Below are positions 50,701 to 59,304 of a stretch of 64,000 nucleotides of DNA, piece after piece. Origin of the DNA: Acidimicrobiales bacterium (GTDB lineage: Bacteria; Actinomycetota; Acidimicrobiia; Acidimicrobiales; Aldehydirespiratoraceae); the NCBI GenBank assembly GCA_033344915.1, contig JAWPML010000001.1:4110263-4174262 (forward strand). The letters are read 5' to 3'. Made by a program: the position numbers and the translations under genes. The notes below the pieces were generated by a model. It was not told the DNA's origin and did no database searches. It saw only the letters and a list, made by a program, of their open reading frames with translations. Position 1 is the stretch's first letter; each line of letters begins with the position of its first letter.

Positions 50701-52583
50701 CGCTCGTCGTGGGCGCGTAGCGCCTGGAGTACTTCCCAGACAGCGTCGTAGTCCTTGTTCTTGTCCAGCGCCGTCGCCGGGTCAAGACCTGCTGGAACTG
50801 CGACGGGGAGGATGACGTAGCCGAGCTGCTTGCCGGGCGGCTTGCGCATCACGCGCCCGACAGCTTGGACGATGTCGATTCGGGACTTGCGGGGGGTCAG
50901 GAACATCACCGCGTCGAGCGCCGGGACGTCAACACCTTCAGTGAGGCACTTGGCGTTGGTGAGCACGCGACACTCGCCCTCGGGCGGGGTCTCCTTGAGC
51001 CAGCGGATGTCGGCCCTACGGGACGAGATCTTGTCGGTGCCGTCGACGTGGCGAGTCGGGACTCGCAGAGGAGCGATGTCCTCGCCGTCAGACTCGAGCT
51101 GGTCGAAGTAGGCCTCGGCCACCTGGTCGAACTGGGAGGCGAACCGCTCGGATTCTTTGATGTTCGACCAGAACGCCACGGCTCGCTGCATCGGCATTTC
51201 ACCTGGTCTGAATCCGGCGCCGCCCTGGCCCGGGAGCTTGGCCAGGGCCGAGAGGCAGCCGACGAAGCGGGCCACATCCGGCAAGGTCATGATGCCGTCT
51301 CCTTCGGAGAGGAGCTGCTGGAACGAGTTGGAGATCGCCGTTTCGTTGACGGCCAGGATGAGCACTCGGTAGTCAGCCAAGAGGCCCTGCTCGACGGCCT
51401 CGCCGAAGCCGAGCCGGTGGAGCTCGGGACCGAAGAAGTCAGCGTCGTCCATGCTCGCGAGCACGGCGTCGTGCTCCGCGGCGGCGTCTCTCGCGTTGGG
51501 CTTGAACAGGCGGGGCGTGGCGGTCATGTAGAGCCGTTTCGCTGCCGGTATGCGGGTGTCATCGTGGACGATCGAGAACACCTTGTTGGCCTCGCCCACC
51601 GATGCCACCCCAGCCGTGCGGTGGGCTTCGTCGCAAATCACCAAGTCGAAGACCAGGCCTGTCTCGCTCTGCAGGGTTTCGATGACCTCGATCGACTGGT
51701 AGGTGGAGAACACCACCGTCATCGTCCCGTCGTCGGGCTCGTGGACGTTCGCCTCGACCAGCGCCGAAGGGTCCGTCGTGGCCGGGATCACCACGTCGTG
51801 GGTCGTGGCGTTGTCAGCCGTGTCGGCCTTCCCCGCCGTCGCATCCGAACACACGGCGAACGGCCGAATCGCCACGGTCGCCTCGGCGGTCCACTCCTTG
51901 AGCGACTGGGCGACAAGCGCGATGGACGGAGCGAGGAACAGCACCGACTTGCCGGGACCCGCCACATCTTCTGCGATCCGCAGGGCGGTGAAGGTCTTTC
52001 CGGTGCCACAGGCCATGACCAGCTTGCCCCGGTCGTATTCGGCCAGGCCGGCCCGCACCTTCTCGACCGCGACCTCCTGGTGAGGGCGAAGGACGTGGCG
52101 GGCGGTGGCTTTCAGGCCCTTCGGGTTGGTGATGTCGTAGGTCGACCAGTCAACGGTCATCGCGTCGAGGTGGTCGACACCGAGCCGCTCGATTGGAATC
52201 GTGTGGCCCTCGAGGGCCTCTTCGGCGTGTTTCGACCACTTGTCGGTGGTCGATACGATGATCCGCCGTGCCCAGTGCGCTTTCGAGGACTCCGAGATGA
52301 ACGAGTCGACGTCGCCCTTGTCGAGGGTCGCCTGGGGGTCGTAGCACTTGCACTGGATGGCGATGAGCCCGCCATCGGGCGCTCTGGCCACCAGGTCGAC
52401 GCCGATGTCTACCGTGGTCTTCCCCGGCCACTCCTCCCACAGCCACACGTCGGTGAACTGCTTGGCGAAAGTCCGGTCGGTCCTGAACGCGTGGGCCATC
52501 AGCTCCTCAAACCGGTCCCCCTTTTGCTTCTCTGTCGTGGAGCTGGCCCTCAGCCGATCCAGTACCTCTTCAACCGGCGTCAA
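47784..52583 (-). CDS. Type ISP restriction-modification enzyme (single-chain nuclease-helicase-methylase)
   Basis: A 1599-residue protein with the architecture of LlaGI/LlaBIII. It has an Mrr-like PD-(D/E)xK nuclease (Asp63, Gln77-x-Lys79 in GVDLVARAPDGGLIAIQCKCY split over two strands), an SF2 helicase-translocase (Walker A MACGTGKT at 190-197, DEAH at 318-321, helicase C RVMRKP), an N6-adenine methylase (LDPFTGTG near 874-880, GNPPY near 986) and a C-terminal target-recognition region. Length is close to the 1.57-1.6 kb-codon family. One polypeptide both methylates its own DNA and cuts foreign DNA. It stands alone, opposite in direction to the Tad operon, as defence cargo. Confidence 0.9.
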   Translation of the reverse strand: MTPVEEVLDRLRASSTTEKQKGDRFEELMAHAFRTDRTFAKQFTDVWLWEEWPGKTTVDIGVDLVARAPDGGLIAIQCKCYDPQATLDKGDVDSFISESSKAHWARRIIVSTTDKWSKHAEEALEGHTIPIERLGVDHLDAMTVDWSTYDITNPKGLKATARHVLRPHQEVAVEKVRAGLAEYDRGKLVMACGTGKTFTALRIAEDVAGPGKSVLFLAPSIALVAQSLKEWTAEATVAIRPFAVCSDATAGKADTADNATTHDVVIPATTDPSALVEANVHEPDDGTMTVVFSTYQSIEVIETLQSETGLVFDLVICDEAHRTAGVASVGEANKVFSIVHDDTRIPAAKRLYMTATPRLFKPNARDAAAEHDAVLASMDDADFFGPELHRLGFGEAVEQGLLADYRVLILAVNETAISNSFQQLLSEGDGIMTLPDVARFVGCLSALAKLPGQGGAGFRPGEMPMQRAVAFWSNIKESERFASQFDQVAEAYFDQLESDGEDIAPLRVPTRHVDGTDKISSRRADIRWLKETPPEGECRVLTNAKCLTEGVDVPALDAVMFLTPRKSRIDIVQAVGRVMRKPPGKQLGYVILPVAVPAGLDPATALDKNKDYDAVWEVLQALRAHDERFNAYINQIALGTGGPDPDGKVVVVPVDGPDIEQGSMFTYEEWTGAIYSKIVAKVGTRTYWEDWARDVAAIAASHETRIRSILAAQPAAKTSFDEFVTELRATLNDGISDDDAVSMVSQHLITRPIFTALFGDDSFATANPVSQAMTGIAEVLDAHNLEAETEKLDGFYRSIQRRVEGIHPDDGEARQKIIKDLYGRFFKIAFPKVADSLGIVYTPIEVVDFIIRAVEAALHEHFDGASLSDEGVHVLDPFTGTGTFIARLIQSGFIKPHDLARKFAGELHANEILLLAYYIAAVNIEATYRQEAARLGSTDPGYEPFPGIVLADTFQLGEAGEGSGALDVFPVNNERAVAQRKLDIRVILGNPPYSAGQESANDDNANLKYPQLDASITSTYANRSTAKLKNSLYDSYVRAFRWASDRLLRSPHGGIVAFVTNGGFIDDNTFDGFRLSVAQEFHHLYVFNLRGNQRKSDWRKEGGKIFDAGSQATVAISLMVKEPGAAADSGAVLHYREIGERLTRDEKLSTLAQSILPAVDRPPSIAEEPWETLAPNVYGDWINQRSDSFTEHLSALPEDGGPSLFGLRSTGLKTGRDAWSFSSSESQLLIRQAAMIDVFNDAVRAGLTEATLPSELRSERLFKWTDRDYRRLASGRPYDPRTDIDVLEGLYRPFHPRSVNAAPALVNRSSLARRLYPNRAAATLAICVPPPGSMAPPFSALMTNRVIDSGLYASSATLMLAHRVFDPPSSASDQPPGLFTPELGWQHNVTDHALGVYRALDQTIEKDDIFFYVYGILHSPAYRTAFAADLKKSLPRIPQVPTAEGFWGFSNAGRGLATLHTEYEDVEVWPDLTFVTADGFDPASADAYRITKMKHPKVTDPATGAKVDDRTRIVYNDRITIEGIPEAAYGYELGSRSAIAWVMESWRIKTDKASGITNDPNDWATEHDDPTYILDLVGRVVTVSMKTLDIIAALPKLAL

Positions 52584-52729
52584 CTGTCAAGCCCTCGGTT
52601 CGCACCATCGAACGAGTCTGGCACGGCTGGGAGTACTGAGCGTGCAGTCTCCAAGCGTGACAGAAGAGATCCGTCGGCCCTAGCGTCGCCTAAGCGACTT
52701 CCGTCCCCGATCGCCGCCGGGGCCGCAGG

Positions 52730-53035
52730 TCAGGGGCCTTCGAGGAAGTCGACCTCGGTGGCAGTGACGAGGTATCGAGTGCGCTTCTCGCCCGTCGTCG
52801 GGTCGGCCCACTGCTTCTGGGTGAGCCGGCCGGCGACGAGGACGTGACGGCCCTTGGCGAGGTGCTGGTAGCAGACGCCGGCGAGGTGGCCCCAGGTGTC
52901 GACGTCGATCCAGAGGCGGCCGGCCTTGGCGCCGCTGCGGCCTGAAGCGAGTCGGAACGAGCAAACGACGCTGCCGTTGGCTTCTTTGCGAACCGGATCG
53001 TCCTCGAGCCTGCCGGCGATGGTGATGTGGTTCAT
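52730..53035 (-). CDS. ssb: Single-stranded DNA-binding protein
   Basis: A 101-residue OB-fold protein: MNHITIAGRLEDDPVRKEANG, SFRLASG, WIDVDTWGHLAGVCYQHLAKGRHVLVAGRL, QKQWADPTTGEKRTRY. It lacks the long acidic tail of housekeeping SSB, as often in element-borne copies, which protect the transferred strand. Its start overlaps the stop of the upstream gene by ATGA. Confidence 0.88.
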   Translation of the reverse strand: MNHITIAGRLEDDPVRKEANGSVVCSFRLASGRSGAKAGRLWIDVDTWGHLAGVCYQHLAKGRHVLVAGRLTQKQWADPTTGEKRTRYLVTATEVDFLEGP

Positions 53036-53424
53036 GGGGTGTTCCCTTCGTTGGAGATGCCGGGAAGTTCGAGCTGAACTGATGGCGATGGCGCCCCCTG
53101 GCGGCGTGTACGACGCCGTGTCGGCTCAGCTGCTTCAGGCGGTCGAGCGCCGAGCGAGCTGACTCGGCGGAGTCGTTCGATTGCAGCTACGACTTGGTCT
53201 CGTTCGAAGCCATCGCCGCCGCTGGCCAAGAGATCGAGGTCCGCGCCGAGCTGGCCCGGTGGCCTGGGTAGATCGCCGAGTAGTCCGAGGACCTTGTCGA
53301 GACGCCCGGGGACTGGCGGGTCGCCACGGCGGATGCCGTCATAGATGGCGACGAGCTGGCGGGCGGGCTCGGAGATCCTGGCGAGGTCGATGACCTTGGC
53401 GTCGAGGCTGTGTTCGGTGTCCAT
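53032..53424 (-). CDS. Hypothetical protein coupled to ssb
   Basis: A 130-residue protein (ATG 53424 preferred; the frame is open to 53541). It begins with helical sequence (HSLDAKVIDLARISEPARQLVAIYDGI), followed by RGDPPVPGRLDKVLGLLGDLPRPPGQL and a basic, Arg-rich C-terminus (EPTRRRTRRQGA). The basic tail suggests nucleic-acid contact. No family is recognised. It overlaps ssb by ATGA and is divergent from the conjugation operon. Confidence 0.65.
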   Translation of the reverse strand: MDTEHSLDAKVIDLARISEPARQLVAIYDGIRRGDPPVPGRLDKVLGLLGDLPRPPGQLGADLDLLASGGDGFERDQVVAAIERLRRVSSLGARPPEAAEPTRRRTRRQGAPSPSVQLELPGISNEGNTP

Positions 53425-53541
53425 GTCGAGTCCAGGGACCTGGGATTTCGGCAAGCGCGACGAGATCGCAGGAGTTCTCTGTCGCGTTCGGGTCGGGTTG
53501 GTGTCCCTGGTGGGGTGTCTCAACGAGAAGGAGGTCTGCAC

Positions 53542-53835
53542 GTGGCTCGATCATTCGGTGGCGTTGGCGGAGTGCTGGCGCAGGTGGATGCAACACCCGA
53601 TAACGGATTCCCGGGGGCCGATCTGGCCCAGGATGTTCTGAACTGGCTGATGTGGCTCGGCCTGGCCGGGTCGCTCGCGTCGCTGCTGATCGGCGGTGCC
53701 GTATGGGGGCTGTCGCAGGTCACGGGCAACTCGATGCAGGGCGGTCGCGGTCGGGTGTTCGCCCTCGGCGGTGCAGCTGGTGCAATCGTCGTCGGACTCG
53801 CTCCGACGATCGTCGACGAGCTGTCGGGGCTGTGA
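53542..53835 (+). CDS. Small two-helix membrane protein, first gene of the conjugation operon
   Basis: A 97-residue protein with two hydrophobic helices (about 33-55: LNWLMWLGLAGSLASLLIGGAVW; and 70-88: VFALGGAAGAIVVGLAPTIV). The GTG start lies 7 bases after a strong AAGGAGG site. Size, topology and place before the TcpC-like gene resemble the small VirB2/TrbC- or PrgI-position proteins of Gram-positive conjugation systems; exact identity is unknown. Its stop overlaps the next start (TGATG). Confidence 0.72.
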   Translation: MARSFGGVGGVLAQVDATPDNGFPGADLAQDVLNWLMWLGLAGSLASLLIGGAVWGLSQVTGNSMQGGRGRVFALGGAAGAIVVGLAPTIVDELSGL

Positions 53836-54533
53836 TGCGACGGCTCCTCCGCAGACTGCGCCTTCCTCTCGCACTCGCGATCGTGGGCTACCTCGGATAC
53901 TTCTTCGGGCAGGAAGACTCGGTCACGCGCATCGAGAACAGCCCGCCGACATCGCTGGGCTCGGAGATATCGACGCAGTCGACCATGCCGTCTTCAGCAT
54001 CCGCGGATGGAGTGCTGCAGGACGCTGGCGTCCCGACGCCGCCGGATTCCGAGTTCGCTCCAACGGAGGAAAGTACCGTCACCGCCGCGCTTCGGTTCCT
54101 CGAGCTGACCGAGGACGTTGTGGCGATGACGCCGGTCGAAGGGGCGGCACTGCAGCGGTCGATCTCGACCGAGGCATCGGCCGATCGTCTCGCTGCCCAG
54201 GTTGAGGCCACGCTCGCCGACGTCGAGCTCTCGGTGCCTGGCGGGTTGACCGCCCATGTGGCACCGCTCGGTACGTCGGCTCGTCCGGCAGGCGACGGGT
54301 GGGAGGTCTCGGTCTGGTACGTCGAGGTGCTCGTCTACGGCGACGAGTTGGCCGTCGAGCAGTGGCGCACAGCCACCTACACCGTCGAGTGGGAAGCGGG
54401 GGAGTGGCGCATGGCCGATCTCGTATCTCGTGATGGGCCCACGCCGGTCCGGCCAGCCTCGACCGTTGCGTCGCCCGCAGCGGAGCTCATCTCTGAAACC
54501 GCTGGGCTGAGCGACGAGGGGTGGGGCTCGTGA
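53835..54533 (+). CDS. TcpC/VirB8-like conjugal transfer protein
   Basis: A 232-residue protein with one N-terminal membrane helix (LPLALAIVGYLGYFFG), a Ser/Thr/Pro-rich spacer and an NTF2-like soluble domain (ESTVTAALRFLELTEDVVAM, WEVSVWYVEVLVYGDELAVEQW, YTVEWEAGEWRMADL). This fits the conjugation scaffold protein TcpC, a VirB8 relative, though with only one of its usual two repeats. Start ATG 53835. Stop overlaps the next GTG. Confidence 0.75.
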   Translation: MRRLLRRLRLPLALAIVGYLGYFFGQEDSVTRIENSPPTSLGSEISTQSTMPSSASADGVLQDAGVPTPPDSEFAPTEESTVTAALRFLELTEDVVAMTPVEGAALQRSISTEASADRLAAQVEATLADVELSVPGGLTAHVAPLGTSARPAGDGWEVSVWYVEVLVYGDELAVEQWRTATYTVEWEAGEWRMADLVSRDGPTPVRPASTVASPAAELISETAGLSDEGWGS

Positions 54534-55801
54534 TCCTGGCCATCGACCTCAACCCGATCGACGACGTGATCGACGGCGTCGGCGGCCTCATCGGTGGCGC
54601 CGCCGAGGCAGCCGGCGAGTCCGTCCTGAATCTCGTGGTCGAGTTCGTCTTCGGCCTCATCGCCGATGCCGTCACCGCGGTGACTGACTCGATCATCACG
54701 GCCATGAACGCCACAACCGGTGTCGACCTCGACGGCGGCTTCTTCAATGCGGTGACGCCGATCCGTCAGGTCGTGCTCGGCATGTCGATGGCGTTGCTCC
54801 TTGCCTTCTTCCTCGCCGCAGTGATCCGATCGCTTGCCGCCGGCGAGCCAGGCGCGATCATCCGCACCGCTCTCGTGGACGTGCCCGCCTCGATCCTGCT
54901 GATGGTGATGTCAGTAACGGTCGCCTGGATACTGATCAGGATCGTCGACGCCGCGTCGCTGGGCGTGACCGGCGATGTCGGTGAGGCGATGGGCGAGTTC
55001 TCGGCCTCGCTGGCCGCCGTCAACCTGCTCACCGGCGCGGGGCTGCTCGGGATCATCTTTGGTCTGCTGTTCGTGATCGGCGCCCTGCTGGTGTGGCTGC
55101 AACTCTTGGTGCGCTCGGCCCTGATCTACATCCTGATCGTGCTCGCCCCGCTCGGCTTCGCCACCCGGGCGCATCCCGGCACCCGACAGATCGCCCGCCG
55201 CACCATCGAGATGGGCGTGGCGCTGATCCTGTCGAAGTTCGGCGTCGCCGTGGCCTTCGGTGTTGGCGCAGCGGGGATCGAGTCGAGCAATGGGATCGGA
55301 GCAGGCGAGGAGGTCGACCTCGCGGGCATGATGACCGGAGTTGCCGTCATGTTGATGGCGGCGTTCATGCCCTGGTTGATCTGGAAGGCCTTCCCGCTCG
55401 TCGAAGCGGCAACCGCAGCGGCCGGTGTGGAACGTGCCCCCATGCGATCGGCAGTGGCCGGCGCATCGATGGCGGTTGCGGCGACGGTTGGGATCTCCAA
55501 GCTCGCCGGCACCGGAGGAGCCGGTGGAGCCTCGGGGGCAACGGGTGGCGTCGGAGGTGCTGGCAGCTCGCTCGGAGCGGTGCCTGTCATCGGCGGCGGA
55601 GGATCGAGTCCTGGATCTGCGGCGCCGTTCGGCTCTCCTCGCTCGGGCGGTCCCAGGTCGGGCGGTGGAGCGGCATCGGGCGGCGGGCCGGTGGTTGTGT
55701 CGGCGCGGCAGCCGCAGGAGTCGACGACTCCGGCATCCGGAGCCGGTGGATCGGATAGTGGACAGGCACCGCCCCTCGGCAGCGAGAGGCGTCAGGTATG
55801 A
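54530..55801 (+). CDS. Polytopic membrane channel protein (VirB6/TrbL-like)
   Basis: A 423-residue protein with about six to eight hydrophobic helices between residues 80 and 300 (VVLGMSMALLLAFFLAAVI; ASILLMVMSVTVAWILI; LLGIIFGLLFVIGALLVWLQLLV; ALIYILIVLAPLGFATRAH). A Gly/Ser/Ala-rich C-terminal tail follows. VirB6/TrbL-type proteins form the inner-membrane part of the conjugation channel. GTG 54530 overlaps the previous stop as GTGA; a GTG at 54521 is an alternative. Confidence 0.82.
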   Translation: MILAIDLNPIDDVIDGVGGLIGGAAEAAGESVLNLVVEFVFGLIADAVTAVTDSIITAMNATTGVDLDGGFFNAVTPIRQVVLGMSMALLLAFFLAAVIRSLAAGEPGAIIRTALVDVPASILLMVMSVTVAWILIRIVDAASLGVTGDVGEAMGEFSASLAAVNLLTGAGLLGIIFGLLFVIGALLVWLQLLVRSALIYILIVLAPLGFATRAHPGTRQIARRTIEMGVALILSKFGVAVAFGVGAAGIESSNGIGAGEEVDLAGMMTGVAVMLMAAFMPWLIWKAFPLVEAATAAAGVERAPMRSAVAGASMAVAATVGISKLAGTGGAGGASGATGGVGGAGSSLGAVPVIGGGGSSPGSAAPFGSPRSGGPRSGGGAASGGGPVVVSARQPQESTTPASGAGGSDSGQAPPLGSERRQV

Positions 55802-57306
55802 CCACGACGTCGGTTCGCGAACCCCGCCGGTTTCGGCTGTCGCCGGTCGATCGCACCGGATGGATGTTCGGGCTCGGTCTGGTGCAACTGCTCGTTATCG
55901 CCGTCGGCGTGACACTGGGTGCGGTAGCGATGGTGCTCGTCTCGCCGCTGGCCGGAGTGCTGGTGCTGGCGGTCGCAGCGGGTCTTGGAGCAGCCCGAGT
56001 CGGCGGCGAGTCAGTCGTCGGCCAGCTCCCGCTCGGCGCGCAGTGGCTCAAGACGAGGACACGACCACCTGCCACCTGGTTCGAGCCGGTTCCCCTGTTG
56101 GGAGGCGATGGCGACGTGTCGCTTCCCCCACCGTTTGAGGATCTCGACGTCCTGATCGTTGACGTAGCCCACCTCAGCCTGGGGCCGCCCGGGACGCGGG
56201 CGGTGGTCACTCACGACACTCGGGCCGAGACGGTCGCCGCCACGCTGCGGGTGACGGGCCGGCAGTTCAGCCTCGTCGAGCCGATCGAGCAGGAGTGGCT
56301 CGTCGATGCTTGGGGCCGGTCGATCGGTGCGTTCGTGTCCGAACGCAACCCCGTGGTCAGCGTGCGCTGGGCGCAATGGGCCGCGCCGGCCGGGCTCGAT
56401 GAGCACCGGACGTGGCTGGCCGAACAGATGGCCGCCGACCCGCTCGACGACGTGCGAGCCGCCTACGAACGACTGCTCCGAGAAGCCGGCTCGCACACCA
56501 CGCGTCACGAAGTGCTCGTGACGGTGACCCTCGCCGTGGGCAAGGTGCGCAAGAAGCGGGACGAGACGGACCGACTCCACGCCGCCGTCGAGGCTCTCCT
56601 CACCGAACTGCGCCTCTTCGGGCACCGCCTCGAAGGCAGCGGGCTGACCGTCTCCGGAGTGCTGTCACCGTCGGAGTGGGCCCGGGCGATGCGACTCCGA
56701 CTGGATCCTTCGCAGCGGATGGTGCTCGACACCCGATCCCGAAGCCTCGGCGAGACCGCAGGAGCGACAAGTCCCAGCAACGCGATGCCCTCGGCCACCA
56801 CGAGCACCTGGTCTGCGTGGCAGACCGATGGCGTCTGGCATCGAGCGTTGCGGGTTACCGAATGGCCCCGCCTCGACGTCGACGCCGCGTGGTTGTCCGA
56901 CCTCATGCTTTACGCCGGTTGTGTTCGGACCATGGCCGTCGTTCTCGAACCGCTCTCGCGGTCGAGAAGCCAGCGGACCGTCGTCCGCGACTCCGCCAAG
57001 ATCGAATCCGATGCCATGCACCGAGCCGAGAAGGGGTTCCGGGTCGGCGCCCACCATCGGCGAGCACGCCAGGCCGTCGAGGAGCGAGAAGAGGAGCTCG
57101 TCAGCGGCTGGGGCGAATTCGTCTACGTCGGCATCCTGGTCGTCACCGCATCAACCCTGGAGGACCTCGACGACGCCGTTGCCGAGCTGACCCAGATCAC
57201 TGGGTCACTCGGCATGGAAACCAAGCCGCTCCACGGCCGCCACGACCTGGCGATGGTCGTCACCTTGCCCGTTGCCCGAGGCGTCGTCCCGAAGGAGTGG
57301 CTGTGA
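55798..57306 (+). CDS. SCO6880-family conjugation protein
   Basis: A 502-residue protein typical of actinobacterial conjugation loci: two N-terminal helices (MFGLGLVQLLVIAVGVTLGA; LVSPLAGVLVLAVAAGLGA) and a long soluble part matching the SCO6880 pattern (WFEPVPLLGGDGD, RVTGRQFSLVEPIEQEWLVDAWG, RPRLD-type strand EWPRLDVDAAWLSDLML). It probably stands for the PrgI-like/N-terminal part of the VirB4 machine, with the ATPase encoded as the next, separate gene (GTGA overlap). Confidence 0.85.
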   Translation: MTTTSVREPRRFRLSPVDRTGWMFGLGLVQLLVIAVGVTLGAVAMVLVSPLAGVLVLAVAAGLGAARVGGESVVGQLPLGAQWLKTRTRPPATWFEPVPLLGGDGDVSLPPPFEDLDVLIVDVAHLSLGPPGTRAVVTHDTRAETVAATLRVTGRQFSLVEPIEQEWLVDAWGRSIGAFVSERNPVVSVRWAQWAAPAGLDEHRTWLAEQMAADPLDDVRAAYERLLREAGSHTTRHEVLVTVTLAVGKVRKKRDETDRLHAAVEALLTELRLFGHRLEGSGLTVSGVLSPSEWARAMRLRLDPSQRMVLDTRSRSLGETAGATSPSNAMPSATTSTWSAWQTDGVWHRALRVTEWPRLDVDAAWLSDLMLYAGCVRTMAVVLEPLSRSRSQRTVVRDSAKIESDAMHRAEKGFRVGAHHRRARQAVEEREEELVSGWGEFVYVGILVVTASTLEDLDDAVAELTQITGSLGMETKPLHGRHDLAMVVTLPVARGVVPKEWL

Positions 57307-58625
57307 CCTCCCTGCTCAGCCGTTGGCGCACGCCCGGACTTCGGCTACCCCGGCACCGGGCCACCAACGCCCACGTCAGCGCCCTCTACCCGTTTCACGC
57401 CGGCGTCGGCCTCGGCCCGCGAGGCATCTACGTGGGCGAAGACGTCTCCGCAGGCGGCACCGCGTGGTGCTATGACCCGTTCCAGGCCTACACCGACGGG
57501 CTCATCACCTCGCCGAACATTCTCGTGCTCGGCATGGTCGGGTCGGGTAAGTCATCCGCGGTCAAGACCTTGCTCTACCGGTCGATCGGTCTGCTCGGAT
57601 CCCCGGGCGGGCGTCCGCGTTGGTGCGCAGTTCTCGACCCCAAGGGCGAATACGGGCCGCTCGCCGACGCGCTCGGACTCGCCCGCATTCGTCTCCACCC
57701 CGGGGGACAGACCCGCCTCAACCCGCTCGACGCCGGCCCGGCCATGACCGACGTCGACGAACTGCGGACTCGACGCTCGCAGATGGTCGCTGCCCTCGCC
57801 GCTTCAGTGCTGCACCGGGAGCTGACCCCGCTCGAAGACGCTGCCCTCGGCTGGACGGTCGACGCCGTCACCAGCGAGCGGTCCGGGCCAGAGCCGACGC
57901 TCGCCGATGTTGTTGACCTGCTGGTCAACCCAACCGACGATATGACCCGACGAGCCCAGGCTGAAACGGCCCGGGACCTCGCACGCGACATCCAGAACGT
58001 CCGCCACGCCCTCGGCAAACTTCTCGACGGTCAGCTCCGTGGGATGTTCGACGGCCACAGCACCGAGCGGCTCGACTGGACCGGTCGAGGCGTGGTCATC
58101 GACCTTTCGGCCGTTCACCAGGACACAGCGGCACTCACCGCCGTGATGATCGCAGCGACGGGATGGCTGCAGTCGCTCCTCGCCGCTCCGGAGTCGGACC
58201 ACGTTCCCCGGCGAGTCCAGGTGCTCGAGGAGATCTGGGCGCTGCTCGGCTCCGAGCGTGTGGCGAAGTACTACCAGTCGTGCCAGAAGCTGGCGAGGTC
58301 CTACGGGGTGGCCAACATCAGCGTCGCCCACCGGATCGCCGACCTCAGGGCCCAGTCCGACGACGGCACCTCGGCAGCGAAGGTGTCGATGGGAATCCTC
58401 GCCGACACCCAGACCCAGATCTTGTTCCGTCAATCCAGCGATCAGGTCTCGGAGGCGACCGAGATGCTCGGACTAAGCACGTACCAGGCCCAGCTGCTCC
58501 CCCAGCTCGTGCGGGGCCGGGCTCTGTGGCGGGTCGGAGACCGAACCGCCGTTGTCCAGCACCGCATCGGGTCGGCCGAATGGGCGATCTGCGACACAGA
58601 CCAGAGGTTGAACCTTGATCGATGA
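57303..58625 (+). CDS. VirB4/TraC-like conjugation ATPase
   Basis: A 440-residue ATPase with Walker A GMVGSGKSSAVKTLL near 77-91, the strand WCAVLDPKGEYG, and a Walker B-like VQVLEEIWALLG near 303. The C-terminal part (FRQSSDQVSEATEMLGLSTYQAQLLPQL) matches VirB4-class motor proteins. It is shorter than whole VirB4 because the N-terminal functions lie in the SCO6880 gene. The start is GTG 57303, overlapping the previous stop. Confidence 0.87.
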   Translation: MTSLLSRWRTPGLRLPRHRATNAHVSALYPFHAGVGLGPRGIYVGEDVSAGGTAWCYDPFQAYTDGLITSPNILVLGMVGSGKSSAVKTLLYRSIGLLGSPGGRPRWCAVLDPKGEYGPLADALGLARIRLHPGGQTRLNPLDAGPAMTDVDELRTRRSQMVAALAASVLHRELTPLEDAALGWTVDAVTSERSGPEPTLADVVDLLVNPTDDMTRRAQAETARDLARDIQNVRHALGKLLDGQLRGMFDGHSTERLDWTGRGVVIDLSAVHQDTAALTAVMIAATGWLQSLLAAPESDHVPRRVQVLEEIWALLGSERVAKYYQSCQKLARSYGVANISVAHRIADLRAQSDDGTSAAKVSMGILADTQTQILFRQSSDQVSEATEMLGLSTYQAQLLPQLVRGRALWRVGDRTAVVQHRIGSAEWAICDTDQRLNLDR

Positions 58626-58914
58626 CCTTGCTCCCGACATGGTGCCGACCCGGCCGCTGCGCAACTGGCTCCTCGCCTGGCAGCTCTGGACCGGCGACCC
58701 GCCTCTGGTCATTGCTCGCGGGTTCGGGCTTGATGCAGTGCTCGTCTCCGAGCTACTCGCCGACGGGCATCCACGGATGCTGTCCGTCGATGTGGCCGAT
58801 GCCGTCGCTGACGCCCTCGACGTGCCCGCCGATCGGGCTTTCGGTCGAGGCGGATGTGATGAAATGTGGTCCGAGCTGCCTGAGAGACTGGCCTCGGCGC
58901 TGCGTCACTTGTGA
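58615..58914 (+). CDS. Small hypothetical protein in conjugation operon (possible HTH)
   Basis: A 99-residue helical protein overlapping the VirB4 gene by 11 bases. TTG 58615 is the only early start; ATG 58639 is an option. The stretch LRNWLLAWQLWTGDPPLVIARGFGLDAVLVSELLADGHPRML could be a helix-turn-helix, with VADAVADALDVPADRAF like the end of an Xre-type domain. Function unknown. Confidence 0.6.
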   Translation: MIDDLAPDMVPTRPLRNWLLAWQLWTGDPPLVIARGFGLDAVLVSELLADGHPRMLSVDVADAVADALDVPADRAFGRGGCDEMWSELPERLASALRHL

Positions 58915-59304
58915 TCAGCCGTCGACGTGCTCGGTCCACCGCAGGCCGTTCCACCACCGCCACTCATATAGTCCCGATGGATCGCTGGCCCATCCGGCAC
59001 GAAGCCGGGAGGCCGCCCGTCGGCTGATCCGACGAGGCCGTCGACCCGCGACGATGTCGGCCGGAGCGAACCCGGCTCGGGTGAGCTGGTTGCGGTAGAC
59101 CCGCACGAGCTGGCGCGCCGCTGCATGCGCTGCGGGCGTCCACCTGTCGAGCGGGAGTCCAGCGAGCCAGTGGCCGTAGGCCACGTGGTCCGAGCTGAAG
59201 CCGTGGCCATCGCGTCGGACGGCACCGTCGCACACGGACGCGAGATAGCGAACGGCGACAACGGCGGTGGCATGGCGTGGCGAGATGGGTCGGTAGGGAG
59301 TCAT
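58915..59304 (-). CDS. DUF2510-containing hypothetical protein
   Basis: About 129 residues. The end, RAGWASDPSGLYEWRWWNGLRWTEHV, matches the DUF2510 pattern common in actinobacterial envelope proteins (a GW-DPSG, RWWDG, RWTEHV order). The N-terminal 80 residues are helical and Arg-rich (HAAARQLVRVYRNQLTRAGF). ATG 59304 is used; GTG codons 6 to 12 bases upstream lie closer to a GAGGA site. It faces the conjugation operon, its stop adjoining that of the small gene before it. Confidence 0.65.
   Translation of the reverse strand: MTPYRPISPRHATAVVAVRYLASVCDGAVRRDGHGFSSDHVAYGHWLAGLPLDRWTPAAHAAARQLVRVYRNQLTRAGFAPADIVAGRRPRRISRRAASRLRAGWASDPSGLYEWRWWNGLRWTEHVDG

Noticed and set aside
50865-52847. 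A 660-codon open frame on the + strand inside the restriction gene
   Set aside because: Antisense to the helicase and nuclease motifs of the Type ISP enzyme; no recognisable domain.
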